A DNA stretch of 64,000 nt from Wenzhouxiangellaceae bacterium (GCA_018334995.1 JAGXKW010000008.1:1-64000); one strand, 5' to 3'. Positions 42,020-51,782 are shown, counted from the stretch's first letter. Numbers and translations: made by a program. The notes: a model not told the origin generated them from the sequence alone.

Positions 42020-44140
42020 TCAGCCCAGCTCCCGGCTCACGCGGAACACCTTCGGGTTGCGCCTGAGCCGCGTCAACACGCGCGCCAGCTGGGTGCGATG
42101 GCGCAGCCCGATCAGGAAATACAGTTCAGCGGTATCGCTGGTCGACTCGCGTTGCTCCACACGCTCGATATTGGCCTGCGCCTGGCCGATGGAAGACGAG
42201 ACCGAGGCCAGCACGCCCGGCCCGTTGACCGTGATGACCTTGAGCAGAACGCTGTAGCTGCCGCGCGGCAATGGCTCCCAGGCAACTTCCAGGCAGCGCT
42301 CGGGATGCTCGCGCTCGAGCGCCGGAACGTTCGGGCAGTTGTCGCGATGAATGATGATGCCGCGACCGGGAGACAGGTAACCCATTATTCGATCGCCGGG
42401 AATCGGGTGGCAGCAGCTGCCGTAGCTGATCGCGCTGCCTTCGTTGCTGCCGACCGTGAACGTATCGGCGCCGGCTTTTTCGCCGGAGCGCCGCTGGGTG
42501 ATGGGCAGCAGTTTCTGGGCCACGGTCGCGGCCAGCAATTCACCGCGCGCGATGCGCACCAGCAGGTCTTCGAGCCGTTCCAGTCCGGCTTTTCTGACGT
42601 AACGGTCGAGCTTGCGCTGGGAGATGGTGTCCAGTGAACTGTCGCGTCGCGCCAGGGCCTGGTCCAGCAGGCGATGGCCGATGGCAACCGAATCGGCCTG
42701 CTCGAGATTCTTCAGGTGCGACCGGATCGCGGTGCGCGCCTTGGCCGTGACGACATTTTCCAGCCATTCCGGCCTGGGCTTGACGCTCTGATCGGTTTCG
42801 ATCTGCACCGTCTGGCCGTTTTCCAGCCGCGTGCTCAGCGGCGCGGGCTGGTGGTCGATAAAGGCCCGACTCGCATGATCGCCCACATCGGTGTGAATCG
42901 CATAGGCAAAGTCCAGCGCCGACGAATGCGCCTTGAGATCGATGATCTTGCCCCGGGGCGTGAACACGAACACCTCGTCCGGGAACAGTTCGGCCTTGGC
43001 GGTATCGATGAAGTCCATCGAATCGCGTGTGCGATCCTGCGACTCGACCAGCTTGAGCAGCCACTCGCGCGCCCGTACCGCGGTGGAGCCGTCCGGCGGC
43101 GTGGCCTTGTACAGCCAGTGCGCGGCGGCGCCCTTTTCGGCCACCATGTCCATTTCCTCGGTGCGGATCTGGATTTCGACCGGCACGTCGTAGGGGGACG
43201 TCAGCACCGTATGCAGCGACTGGTAGCCGTTCGGCTTGGGCAACGCGATGTAGTCCTTGAAGCTGTCGGGGCGCGGCTTGTACAGGCTGTGTACCACGCC
43301 GAGGGCCTGGTAGCAGTGCGATTCGGCCTGAGTAATGATGCGGAAGGCGTACAGATCGTAGACTTCGTTGAACGACAACGACTTCTCGCGCATCTTCAGG
43401 TAGACGCTGTAGATGGTCTTTTCGCGCCCCTCGACACGGCAGGGAATGCCGGCCTCGTTGAGCCGCTTCTTCAGCGCCTCGCTGACCGAGTCGATGATTT
43501 CCTTTCGGTTTTTGGCCACCGAGCGCGCCCGCCGCTCGATGACGCGATAGCGATTCGGGTAGAGGTTGGCGAAACCGAGCTCCTCGAGCTCGTTCTTCAG
43601 CGTGTTCATCCCGAGCCGATCTGCGATGGGAGCGTAGATTTCCAGGGTTTCACTGGAGATTCGTCGACGCGCCTCGGTGGACATGGCCCCGATGGTGCGC
43701 ATGTTGTGCAGCCGGTCGGCCAGCTTGATGAAGATCACCCGCAGGTCGCGGCTCATGGCCAGCAGCAGTTTGCGGAAACTCTCCGCATCGGCTTCCCGGC
43801 GGGTGCGGAACTTCATCTTGTCGATCTTGGTCACGCCATCGACCAGGCGCGCGACCTGATCGCCGAATTCGCGCGTCAGGTCGTCGATCGAGATGTCGGT
43901 ATCCTCGACCGTATCGTGGAGGATGGCCGCGGTGATGGTCTGGTGGTCCATCCGCATTCCGGCCAGGATGGACGCGACCGCGACCGGGTGCAGGATATAG
44001 TCTTCGCCGGAACGGCGCGTCTGCCCGCGATGGGCTTCCTGTCCGACTTCGAACGCGTGCAGGGCCCTGGCCACCTGCTCGGGCTCAAGGTAGGTATTGA
44101 GCAGTCGCCTGAGTTCGCGAACGGGGCCGGGGTAGCTCAT
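42020..44140 (-). CDS. spoT: Bifunctional (p)ppGpp synthetase/hydrolase SpoT
   Basis: A 706-residue RelA/SpoT protein controlling the stringent response. The hydrolase HD domain (about 40-190) keeps HPVAVASILAGMRMD and ILHDTVEDTDI, so it should be active. The synthetase domain (about 230-350) has VYLKMREKSLSFNEVYDLYAFRII and ALPKPNGYQSLHTVL. TGS (about 385-445, VFTPRGKIIDLKAHSSALDFAYAIHTDVG) and a C-terminal ACT domain (about 635-705) follow. rpoZ and gmk lie upstream on the same strand, the classic gmk-rpoZ-spoT order. Confidence 0.98.
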   Translation of the reverse strand: MSYPGPVRELRRLLNTYLEPEQVARALHAFEVGQEAHRGQTRRSGEDYILHPVAVASILAGMRMDHQTITAAILHDTVEDTDISIDDLTREFGDQVARLVDGVTKIDKMKFRTRREADAESFRKLLLAMSRDLRVIFIKLADRLHNMRTIGAMSTEARRRISSETLEIYAPIADRLGMNTLKNELEELGFANLYPNRYRVIERRARSVAKNRKEIIDSVSEALKKRLNEAGIPCRVEGREKTIYSVYLKMREKSLSFNEVYDLYAFRIITQAESHCYQALGVVHSLYKPRPDSFKDYIALPKPNGYQSLHTVLTSPYDVPVEIQIRTEEMDMVAEKGAAAHWLYKATPPDGSTAVRAREWLLKLVESQDRTRDSMDFIDTAKAELFPDEVFVFTPRGKIIDLKAHSSALDFAYAIHTDVGDHASRAFIDHQPAPLSTRLENGQTVQIETDQSVKPRPEWLENVVTAKARTAIRSHLKNLEQADSVAIGHRLLDQALARRDSSLDTISQRKLDRYVRKAGLERLEDLLVRIARGELLAATVAQKLLPITQRRSGEKAGADTFTVGSNEGSAISYGSCCHPIPGDRIMGYLSPGRGIIIHRDNCPNVPALEREHPERCLEVAWEPLPRGSYSVLLKVITVNGPGVLASVSSSIGQAQANIERVEQRESTSDTAELYFLIGLRHRTQLARVLTRLRRNPKVFRVSRELG

Positions 44141-44201
44141 ATGACGGGATGGCTATGCAGCTGGAACCGCTGAGAAGCGTAGCGAGCGGGTGCGTAGCCT
44201 G

Positions 44202-44220
44202 CCCCGGAACTGATCCGGGG
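44202..44220 (-). terminator. Hairpin between rpoZ and spoT
   Basis: CCCCGGA (44202-44208) and TCCGGGG (44214-44220) form a perfect 7-bp stem with a 5-base loop in the 185-base gap. No U-tract, so its role is uncertain. Confidence 0.35.
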
Positions 44221-44325
44221 GTGGCCTCCGGAACGCACAGTCCGCAGTGTACACGTCAGCACATGAGGATTTGGAGCCGCGCCGGACTGCGTCGGGCGCA
44301 CGCGCACTGGCTTCTCGGTGGTCGC

Positions 44326-44595
44326 TCAGTCTTCGTCCGGCGGGGGCGGTGGAAGCTCCGCCTGCATCGCCGCCAGCCGGGCGTCGAGCTCGGCCTGGTA
44401 GGTGCGGATGTTCTCGGCGTCGACCTGGCCTTCGGCGATTTCGCGCAGCGCGATCACGGTCGGCTTGTCGGTTTCCTCGTCCACCAGCGCATCGGCGCCG
44501 TTGGCGAGCTGGCGCGCCCGCTGGGCGGCCATCACGATCAGGTTGAACCGGTTGGGTTCAACGTCAATGCAATCTTCTACGGTAACGCGGGCCAT
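44326..44595 (-). CDS. rpoZ: RNA polymerase omega subunit
   Basis: An 89-residue omega subunit that helps assemble RNA polymerase and forms part of a ppGpp site in proteobacteria. [30 protein letters not shown] is the conserved start; [13 protein letters not shown] follows. The tail is Pro/Glu-rich. It lies between gmk and spoT on the same strand. Confidence 0.97.
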   Translation of the reverse strand: MARVTVEDCIDVEPNRFNLIVMAAQRARQLANGADALVDEETDKPTVIALREIAEGQVDAENIRTYQAELDARLAAMQAELPPPPPDED

Positions 44596-44658
44596 TTCGA
44601 CTCCTGAAATTGATCATGCATGCTAGAGCAAGCCTTTAAGTATAACGTCTATTGCCGA

Positions 44659-45300
44659 TCACGCCAACAATTCCGCGAGGCGCGCCTTCTGGCGCATCTG
44701 CTGCCGCTCCCGGCGCATTGGCCAGGCCCGGATAATCGCCATGAGCTGCTCGCGCGCACGGTCGAAATCGTCGTTGATCACGATCCAGTCGAATTCCATG
44801 CAGGCCGACATTTCCCGCTGCGCCTCGCCCAGGCGTCGGGCGATGATTTCGGGCTGGTCGGTGCCGCGCCCTGTCAGGCGTCTCCTGAGAACCTCCAGCG
44901 ACGGCGGCAGAATGAATATCTGACATGCCTGCGGATGGCTGCGGCGCACCTGGGCGGCGCCCTGCACGTCGATCTCCAGCAGCACGTCCCTGCCCTCGTG
45001 CCAAAGCGATTCGACGTGCGCCCGGTCGGTTCCGTAGCCGTTGCCGAACACTTCGGCGTGCTCCAGGTAGCGGCCCTGACGCACGCGCTGGTCGAAGGTG
45101 GCCCGATCGATGAAATGATAGTGTTCGCCGTCGATCTCCCCGCGTCGGATCGGGCGCGTGGTGTCGGACACCGAGAACGCCAGCGACGGAAATTCGCTCA
45201 GCGCGCTGTTGATCAGGCTGGTCTTGCCGGCGCCGCTGGGCGCGGCGATCACGTACAGCTCGCCCACGACGTCTTTATTCTTGCCCTTAGCCCGCATCAT
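44659..45300 (-). CDS. gmk: Guanylate kinase
   Basis: A 213-residue kinase converting GMP to GDP. The P-loop is APSGAGKTSL at about residues 20-29; SVSDTTRPIRRGEIDGEHYHFI is the GMP-binding region; LLEIDVQGAAQVRRSHP follows. The C-terminal Arg/Gln-rich tail is slightly long. The start MMRAKGKNKDVVG may be a few residues upstream of the functional one. Cytoplasmic; first in the gmk-rpoZ-spoT series after yicC. Confidence 0.97.
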   Translation of the reverse strand: MMRAKGKNKDVVGELYVIAAPSGAGKTSLINSALSEFPSLAFSVSDTTRPIRRGEIDGEHYHFIDRATFDQRVRQGRYLEHAEVFGNGYGTDRAHVESLWHEGRDVLLEIDVQGAAQVRRSHPQACQIFILPPSLEVLRRRLTGRGTDQPEIIARRLGEAQREMSACMEFDWIVINDDFDRAREQLMAIIRAWPMRRERQQMRQKARLAELLA

Positions 45301-45330
45301 TCCCCGCCCGTTCGACCAACCGAAATCCTC

Positions 45331-45366
45331 CCCACCCCGGGTCTCCCCCGCAAGCAGGCGAGGGAG
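45331..45366. repeat. REP-like palindrome type D, copy 2
   Basis: CCCACCCCGG followed by an imperfect palindrome, CTCCCCCGC and GCGAGGGAG around AAGCAG. It is the same length (36 bases) and layout as the element at 2637-2672. It lies in the yicC-gmk gap. Confidence 0.6.
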
Positions 45367-45425
45367 CGATAGAAGGCGCTGTCACAAGCAGCGCCGGACT
45401 TGTTCGCGGTCCCGTTAGCGGCGCC

Positions 45426-46301
45426 TTACTCGACATTCTGGATCTGCTCTCGCATTTGTTCGATCAGGACTTTCAACTCCACGGCCACGCCGGTGGTCTC
45501 GGCGGCCACCGATTTCGACCCCAGCGTATTGGCTTCGCGGTTGAGTTCCTGCATCAGGAAATCCAGCCGGCGCCCGACCGGCTCTTCGAGCTCGAGCACG
45601 CGCCGGATTTCGGCGACGTGGGCTTCAAGCCGGTCGAGCTCCTCGTCGACGTCCAGGCGCGTGAGCTGCAGCGCGATCTCCTGCTCCATGCGGCCGGGTT
45701 CGATGTCCTGGCCCAGCCCGGCCAGCCGCTCTTCAAAACGTGTCTTGAGCGCCTCGCGCACCGCCGGGAGGTGCTTGCGGACCTTCGCGACCTGCTCGAG
45801 AATGCCATCCAGGCGCGGCCGGAGCATGTCGGCGATGGCCCGTCCCTCCTGCGCCCGGGCCGCGGCCAGGTCGTCGATGCAGCAATCCAGCAGGTCCAGC
45901 GCGCGGGCACGCTCGGCGTCGAAATCCGGGCGTTGCTCGATGATCATTCCGGGCCATGCCAGCAGGCGGATCAGTTCCTGTTCGGCGGTGTCGCCGGCGA
46001 GTTTCTGCAACCGTTCCAGGCGCGCCAGCAGCGAACGCGCCAGCGCCTCGTTCAGCTCCAGGGTCGCGGCTTCGGCCGCCGGGTCGGGCTGGTAGCGCAG
46101 GTTGATCTCGATCTTGCCGCGACTGAAGCGCTGCTTGAAGCGCGCGCGGATTTCCGGCTCCAGCACGCGGAACTCCTCCGGCAGGCGCGGCGACAGGTCG
46201 AGATAGCGCTGGTTGACGCTCTTGAGCTCCCAGAACAGCTGCCCGGCGGTCGCCGCGTCGCTGCGGCTGGCATAGGCCGTCATGCTATGGATCATGTTCA
46301 A
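45426..46301 (-). CDS. yicC: YicC/YloC family endoribonuclease
   Basis: A 291-residue protein of the YicC family, metal-dependent RNases. It begins MIHSMTAYASR (preceded by MN) and contains ELKSVNQRYLDLSPRLPEEFR near residues 26-46, and ends DFLMQELNREANTLGSKSVAAETTGVAVELKVLIEQMREQIQNVE, the conserved catalytic C-terminus. The middle is helical. It is the first gene of the leftward block and is divergent from recG. Confidence 0.95.
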   Translation of the reverse strand: MNMIHSMTAYASRSDAATAGQLFWELKSVNQRYLDLSPRLPEEFRVLEPEIRARFKQRFSRGKIEINLRYQPDPAAEAATLELNEALARSLLARLERLQKLAGDTAEQELIRLLAWPGMIIEQRPDFDAERARALDLLDCCIDDLAAARAQEGRAIADMLRPRLDGILEQVAKVRKHLPAVREALKTRFEERLAGLGQDIEPGRMEQEIALQLTRLDVDEELDRLEAHVAEIRRVLELEEPVGRRLDFLMQELNREANTLGSKSVAAETTGVAVELKVLIEQMREQIQNVE

Positions 46302-46521
46302 CCCGGTCGGAAGTAAAGCGGGAATAGTAACTTACTAATGCGGTCGTTGATCGGCGTCCTCTCGACCTGTGCCGATGAATGCGCTCTTGGGTTTTCCGTC
46401 CGCGGCGACGCATGCCTCCGTCCCGACAACCCGATCCGGATGCTTTGGGGCTATCCTTGCCGTGGTTCGCCGCGCCGCGCGAGGCCGTGGGGACATTTCA
46501 GCGGGCACGCATACCCATTCG

Positions 46522-48603
46522 ATGACTTCGAAGCCAGACCACACCAGCGCCGCCAGACGGATCGACGAACTCAACGGCGTCGGGCCTGCGCTGGCGTCGA
46601 AATTCAAGGCGCTGGGCATCACGGGCGAAACAGGCCTGCTGCTGCACCGCCCGCTGCGCTACGAGGACCGCACCCAAATCATTCCGATCAACCGGGTGCG
46701 GCCGGCGGCCACCGCCCAGGTACAAGGCCGCGTGACCCACCAGGAGATCCGCAAGGGCCGGCGGCGCAGCCTGCTGGTGGTGCTCGAGGACGACCATGGC
46801 CAGCTGGTGCTGCGCTTCTTCAACTTCTACCCCAGCCAGCGGCGCCAGTTCGCGGTCGGCAACCGGCTGCGCTGCTTCGGCGAGGTGCGCTTCGGCCCGG
46901 AGGGCTTCGAGATGGCCCATCCGCAGTGCCGGATCGTACGCGAAGGCGCCGAACCGCCGCTGCCCGACCATTTGAGTCCGGTCTATCCGACCACCGCAGG
47001 ACTGGGCCAGCAGCGCCTGGCGGCCATGGTGCTGGATACGGTGCAGCGCGCCCTAGACGGCCGCATGGCCCTGGACGACGTGCTCGATGCCCCGCTGGAC
47101 CTGCCCGACCTGAGATCGGCGCTCGCCATCATCCACCGGCCGGGGCCGCAAACCGACCTCGACGCCCTGATCGAGGGCGAACATCCGGCCGTGCAGCGCC
47201 TGGCGCTGGAAGAACTGGCCGCCCACCACCTTGCGCTGGCGCGGCTGAACCGGGCCCGCGCCCGTCAGCACGCCGAAGCGCTGGAAGACGACCGCGGCCT
47301 GGTCGATCGCATGCTGGCCGCATTTCCGTTCGAACCGACCGGTGCGCAGCAGCGCGTGATGGGCGAGATCGGTGGCGACCTGGCCGGCACGCGGCCGATG
47401 CGCCGGCTGCTGCAGGGCGACGTGGGTTCTGGCAAAACGCTGGTCGCAGCGGCCGCGGCGGCCCAGGCCATCGGTGCGGGTGCCCAGGTCGCGATCATCG
47501 CGCCGACCGAGATCCTGGCCGAGCAGCATTTGCGCAACTTCCGCGAATGGTTCGAGCCGCTGGGGATCGAGCCGGTCTGGCTGGCCGGCAAGGTGACGGG
47601 GAAAAAACGCAGCAAAGCGCTGCAACAACTCGCCGCCGGCGCGCCGCTGGCGATCGGCACCCACGCGCTGTTCCAGGAGGGCGTGGAGTTCGATCGCCTG
47701 CGGTTGGTGATCGTCGACGAACAGCACCGCTTCGGCGTAGACCAGCGTCTTGCGCTGGCCGCCAAGGGAAGCGACAACGACACGCAGCGCATCCCGCACC
47801 AGCTGGTGATGACCGCAACGCCCATCCCGCGCACGCTGGCGATGACCGCCTACGCCGGGCTGGAAGTCTCGGTCATCGACGAACTGCCGCCGGGGCGCAA
47901 GCCTGTGACCACCGCGGTAATCGACGGCGAACGCCGGCCCGAGGTCATCGAGCGCATCCGCGTCGCACTCGCCGACGGCCGCCAGGCCTACTGGGTCTGT
48001 CCGCTGATCGAGGAATCCGACGTGCTCGAGGCCGAAGCAGCCGAAACCACCGCCGCCGAGCTCGAGCGGCAACTGCCCGATTTCCGCGTCGGCCTGGTCC
48101 ACGGCCGGATGAAGGCGGCCGGCAAGCAGGCGACGATGGATGCGTTCAAGGCCGGCGAAATCCGGCTGCTGGTCGCGACCACCGTGATCGAAGTCGGCGT
48201 GGACGTGCCCAACGCCAGCCTGATGATCATCGAGAACGCCGAACGGCTGGGGCTGTCGCAGCTGCACCAGCTGCGCGGGCGGGTCGGCAGAGGCAGCGAC
48301 AAGTCGGCCTGCCTGCTGATGTACAAGGCACCGGTGGGCGAACTGGCGCGCGCCCGGCTCAAGGTCATGCGCGAGACCACCGACGGCTTCCGCATCGCCG
48401 AGCGCGACCTGGAACTGCGCGGGCCGGGCGAGGTCCTGGGCACGCGCCAGACCGGCATGCTGCGCTTCCGCATCGCCGACCTGGCGCGCGACACGGAGCT
48501 GGTCAGCCAGGTCCCGCCCCTGGTCAAGAATCTGACCCACGCGCAGGCCGACGTGCTGATCGAGCGCTGGATCGGCGACGCGAGTCAGTTCGCCGACGTT
48601 TGA
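46522..48603 (+). CDS. recG: ATP-dependent DNA helicase RecG
   Basis: A 693-residue helicase that remodels stalled forks and Holliday junctions. The wedge/OB domain (about 60-160) precedes the helicase core with Walker A GDVGSGKTLVA, the DEQH box in VIVDEQHRFGVDQR, MTATPIPRTLAMTAYAGLEVSVIDELPPGRKPV, and the second RecA domain with TTVIEVGVDVPNASLMIIENAERLGLSQLHQLRGRVGRG. The start MTSKPDHTS at 46522 matches family length; the frame is open upstream. Convergent with phaC, 19 bases apart. Confidence 0.97.
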   Translation: MTSKPDHTSAARRIDELNGVGPALASKFKALGITGETGLLLHRPLRYEDRTQIIPINRVRPAATAQVQGRVTHQEIRKGRRRSLLVVLEDDHGQLVLRFFNFYPSQRRQFAVGNRLRCFGEVRFGPEGFEMAHPQCRIVREGAEPPLPDHLSPVYPTTAGLGQQRLAAMVLDTVQRALDGRMALDDVLDAPLDLPDLRSALAIIHRPGPQTDLDALIEGEHPAVQRLALEELAAHHLALARLNRARARQHAEALEDDRGLVDRMLAAFPFEPTGAQQRVMGEIGGDLAGTRPMRRLLQGDVGSGKTLVAAAAAAQAIGAGAQVAIIAPTEILAEQHLRNFREWFEPLGIEPVWLAGKVTGKKRSKALQQLAAGAPLAIGTHALFQEGVEFDRLRLVIVDEQHRFGVDQRLALAAKGSDNDTQRIPHQLVMTATPIPRTLAMTAYAGLEVSVIDELPPGRKPVTTAVIDGERRPEVIERIRVALADGRQAYWVCPLIEESDVLEAEAAETTAAELERQLPDFRVGLVHGRMKAAGKQATMDAFKAGEIRLLVATTVIEVGVDVPNASLMIIENAERLGLSQLHQLRGRVGRGSDKSACLLMYKAPVGELARARLKVMRETTDGFRIAERDLELRGPGEVLGTRQTGMLRFRIADLARDTELVSQVPPLVKNLTHAQADVLIERWIGDASQFADV

Positions 48604-48622
48604 AACCCAGGAAACGCAACGC

Positions 48623-50395
48623 TCAGCCGCGCACGTAGCTGCCCGGCGCCGGCTCGATCTGCGGCAGCACGCCGCCGCCGGGCTCGCGCGCCGGCACGCG
48701 AGGGCCGGCGTATTGCGTCACCCAGTCGTTCCAGTGGCCCCACCACGAACCTTCGTGATAGTCGGCGTCTGCTATCCATTCGCCGGGGTCCTCGGGCAGT
48801 TCGTCGTTGGTCCAGTAGCCGTACTTGTCGGCCGCCGGCGGATTGATGACCCCGGCGATGTGGCCGGAGCCGGCCAGCATGAACGTTACCTCGCCCGAAT
48901 AGATCTGGGTGGCCTTGTACACCGAGGTATACGGGGCGATGTGGTCTTCGCGTGCGGACTGGATGTAGACCGGCAGATCGATGGTTGAAAGATCGATGGG
49001 CACGCCGTCCATTTCCACCCCGCCGGGCTCGACGAGCTTGTTGTTCAGGTACAGCTCGCGCAGGTACCAGTTGTGCATGGCCTCCGGCAGGCGCGTGTAG
49101 TCGGAATTCCAGTACAGCAGATCGAATTCGGGCGGCTTGCGTCCGAGCAGGTAGTTATTGATGACGAAGGTCCACAACAGGTCGTTCGCCCGCAGCATGT
49201 TGAAGGTCATCGCCATGGCCTCGCCGTCGAGGTAGCCGAGCTTCTTCATGCGTTTTTCCAGGCTCTTGAGCTGCTTGTCGTCGATGAATACGCGCAGGTC
49301 GCCGGCCTCTTCGAAATCCACCTGCGCGGTGAAGAACGTCGCCGAGGCGATCCGGTCTTCGCCCATGGCCTTCATCCAGGCCAGCGTGGCCGCCAGCAAC
49401 GTGCCGCCGATGCAGTAGCCGATCGCGTTGACCTGGTACTGGCCGGTCGCCTCCTCGATCGCGGTCAGCGCCTCGAGAATGCCCTGGTGCATGTAGTCGT
49501 CGAATTCCTTGTAGCGAAACTTCTCGTCGGGGTTGACCCAAGAGATCACGAACACGGTATGCCCGCGCTCCACGGCCCAGCGGATGAACGAGTTCTTCGG
49601 CTGCAGGTCGAGAATGTAGAACTTGTTGATCCACGGCGGCACGATCAGCAGCGGTGTCTCGTGCACGGTCTTGGTGCGCGGCGCATACTGGATCAACTGC
49701 ATCATTTCGTTTTCGTACACCACCGCCCCTTCGGTGGTCGCGATGTTGCCCCCGACTTCGAAGGCGGCCTTGTTGGTCATCGAGATCAGCAACTGACCGT
49801 CGCCCTTCTCGAGATCCTCGAGCAGCATGCGGTAGCCACGCAACAGGTTCAGGCCCTTCTCGCGACGCGTGGTTTCCAGCACTTCGGGGTTGGTCAGCAC
49901 GTAATTCGACGGCGAAAGCGCGTCGGCGAACTGGCGGGTGTAGAACCGGATTCGGGCGCGATCGTCGGCGTCGAGCTCGCGCATGCGCGCGGCGTTGGCC
50001 AGCATCCAGTCGGAGGTCGTCAGATAGACCTGCTTGAGCAGGTCGAAGATCAGGCGCTCGCTCCAGGCCTCGGAGCGGAAGCGGCGATCGCCGCGCGGCA
50101 CCTCGGCGGCCGGGTCGGTGTCCTTGCCCAAGGCGCGAAAACCGAGATACTTGAGCAGACCGAAATAACGCCGGGTCAGATCCCACTGCGCCTGGACGAT
50201 GCGCTGCGGATGGCGCACCGTGTTCAGGGTGGCCTTCCACAGCGGACGCTTGAGATTGAGCGTATCGATCTCGGGCAGCTGCAGGTTGCGCGCCTGGCGC
50301 AGCAGTATGGCGCCGGAAAGCTGGGAGATCCGCGTCAGTTCACTACTCAGTTCGAGGGCGTCCTGTGAAAGCGAGGTCTGTTTTTGTTCAGTCAT
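48623..50395 (-). CDS. phaC: Class I poly(3-hydroxyalkanoate) synthase
   Basis: A 590-residue polymerase that joins 3-hydroxyacyl-CoA into storage polyester at granule surfaces. The catalytic triad is C328 (GYCIGGTL, the lipase-like box), D484 (SAREDHIAPY) and H512 (GSGHIAGVINPP). The N-terminal PhaC_N domain includes FKVGKN-type replacement FEVGGNIATTEGAVVYENE and WINKFYILDLQPKNSFIRWAVERGH. Length and single-subunit form indicate class I. GGGAGG precedes the start. It follows the phaB-like gene on the same strand. No thiolase (phaA) is in the window. Confidence 0.97.
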   Translation of the reverse strand: MTEQKQTSLSQDALELSSELTRISQLSGAILLRQARNLQLPEIDTLNLKRPLWKATLNTVRHPQRIVQAQWDLTRRYFGLLKYLGFRALGKDTDPAAEVPRGDRRFRSEAWSERLIFDLLKQVYLTTSDWMLANAARMRELDADDRARIRFYTRQFADALSPSNYVLTNPEVLETTRREKGLNLLRGYRMLLEDLEKGDGQLLISMTNKAAFEVGGNIATTEGAVVYENEMMQLIQYAPRTKTVHETPLLIVPPWINKFYILDLQPKNSFIRWAVERGHTVFVISWVNPDEKFRYKEFDDYMHQGILEALTAIEEATGQYQVNAIGYCIGGTLLAATLAWMKAMGEDRIASATFFTAQVDFEEAGDLRVFIDDKQLKSLEKRMKKLGYLDGEAMAMTFNMLRANDLLWTFVINNYLLGRKPPEFDLLYWNSDYTRLPEAMHNWYLRELYLNNKLVEPGGVEMDGVPIDLSTIDLPVYIQSAREDHIAPYTSVYKATQIYSGEVTFMLAGSGHIAGVINPPAADKYGYWTNDELPEDPGEWIADADYHEGSWWGHWNDWVTQYAGPRVPAREPGGGVLPQIEPAPGSYVRG

Positions 50396-50428
50396 TCGTG
50401 AACCTCCCGGAGGTCGGGTTGCTGGAAA

Positions 50429-51184
50429 CTAGAGCCGAAGCGCGCCGTCGATCGCGAAATCCCGGCCGCTGACGTAGTCGTTTTCGAAAATGAACCGGGC
50501 CGTGGTCGCGATCTCGGACGGTTCGCCAAGGCGCCCGAGCGGCACGTTCTTCGTGATGCGTTCGAGCGCCTTTTCCGGCATGGCCGCCACCAGCTCGGTG
50601 GCCATGAACCCGGGTGAAATCGAAGCGACCCGGATACTGTCGCGCGCCAGTTCCTTCGCCCAGGACACGGTCATCGCCGCCACCCCGGCCTTGGCCGCGG
50701 CGTAGTTGGACTGGCCGAAGTTGCCGGCCCTGGAAATGCTGGAAATGTTGATGATCACGCCTTCGCCGCCGCGTCCGGCCATGCGCCCGGCCGCCTCGCG
50801 GCCGCACAGAAAGACGCCGGTAAGGTTGACGTCGACGACGCTCTTCCAGGCGTCCAGCGACATCCGGTCGACCACCTGGCCCTCGCGCGCCTTGACCAGC
50901 AGCGCATCGCGCGTGATGCCGGCGTTGTTGATCAGCCCGTCAACCGGCCCGATGGCCCGCTCCAGCGTATCGAACGCGGCTTCCACCGCCTGCTCGTCGG
51001 ACACGTCGGCGACGGCCGTGGCGTGGCCGCTGCCTTGAAGTCCCTCGGCGGCTTCGGCCAGGGCGTCCCCGTCCATATCGATCAGGCCGATGCGCGCGCC
51101 AGCTTCGGCCAGCTCGACGGCCATGGCCAGCCCGAGCCCGCGTGCGGCTCCGGTGATGATGATGTGCTTGTCGAAAAGATTCAT
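50429..51184 (-). CDS. phaB: SDR family acetoacetyl-CoA reductase-like enzyme
   Basis: A 251-residue short-chain dehydrogenase. NAD(P) motif TGAARGLG is at 11-18, NNAG at 86-89, and the catalytic Ser148/149, Tyr161 and Lys165 (YAAAK) are present. The C-terminal half (AKELARDSIRVASISPGFMATELV) is FabG/PhaB-like. An acidic residue after strand 2 (LIDMDGD) would favour NADH over NADPH. The location directly upstream of phaC suggests it supplies 3-hydroxyacyl-CoA, but it could be another FabG-like reductase. Its leader contains a low-complexity AACCAAC-type repeat. Confidence 0.82.
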   Translation of the reverse strand: MNLFDKHIIITGAARGLGLAMAVELAEAGARIGLIDMDGDALAEAAEGLQGSGHATAVADVSDEQAVEAAFDTLERAIGPVDGLINNAGITRDALLVKAREGQVVDRMSLDAWKSVVDVNLTGVFLCGREAAGRMAGRGGEGVIINISSISRAGNFGQSNYAAAKAGVAAMTVSWAKELARDSIRVASISPGFMATELVAAMPEKALERITKNVPLGRLGEPSEIATTARFIFENDYVSGRDFAIDGALRL

Positions 51185-51204
51185 GCGGGTGCCCCGATTT
51201 TTTG

Positions 51205-51236
51205 ATTGTTGGTTATTGGTTGTTGGTTGTTGGTCA
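51205..51236. repeat. Low-complexity TTGGTTG-type repeat upstream of phaB
   Basis: A run of degenerate 7-bp units (GGTTATT, GGTTGTT, GGTTGTT, GGTC) lies 20-50 bases before the phaB start; the transcribed strand reads AACCAACAACC. Similar in style to the repeat before hemW. Confidence 0.7.
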
Positions 51237-51273
51237 TGGATTATCGACCATGATGCGGAACGGCTTCAGTGCC

Positions 51274-51759
51274 TCAGGTGTCTTCTTCGGGCTCGTTGCG
51301 CGCAAGCGGCGGCTTCAGGGCATCGGTCCAGAGCGCGAACATGCGCTCCTGCAGCTTGCGATAGGGTTCCATGGAGGCCGCGCCCAGGCCATCCAGTCCG
51401 GTTTTGCCCAGCGTCTCGGCAAAGGCCTTTTCCAGCGGCTGCTGCTGCGACTGGAGATGCATCATCACGCGTTCGAGATACTCGCGCGCCATGTCGCGCA
51501 TCGGATTGGAATTGACCCGGATCATGGCTTCGAGGAATTCGTCGCTGAGCACCGGGCGGCCGAGCATTTCCTGGTCGGCGACGATCTGCAGCAGCACCTG
51601 CCGCGTCACATCGGTGCCGGTCTTCGCCTCGACGACCTGGACCGAGTCGCCGCCGCCGATCATGTCGCGCACGTCCTCCAGGTTGATCGCCTGGCTGGTC
51701 TCGGTATCGTACAGGCGCCGATTGGCGTATTTCTTGATGATTCGCTTGGCGCGGGACAT
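51274..51759 (-). CDS. phaR: Polyhydroxyalkanoate synthesis repressor PhaR
   Basis: A 161-residue regulator. The N-terminal PHB/PHA accumulation DNA-binding domain shows IIKKYANRRLYDTETSQAINLEDVRDMI; one or two PHB_acc segments follow (QVLLQIVADQEMLGRPVLSDEFLEAMIR). PhaR binds both nascent polymer and operators, releasing phasin expression when granules form. The gene lies between phaB and the phasin gene, and a perfect 16-base dyad lies 24 bases before its start. Confidence 0.95.
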   Translation of the reverse strand: MSRAKRIIKKYANRRLYDTETSQAINLEDVRDMIGGGDSVQVVEAKTGTDVTRQVLLQIVADQEMLGRPVLSDEFLEAMIRVNSNPMRDMAREYLERVMMHLQSQQQPLEKAFAETLGKTGLDGLGAASMEPYRKLQERMFALWTDALKPPLARNEPEEDT

Positions 51760-51782
51760 GGCTGTTTTCCGATCGGTGTGCG

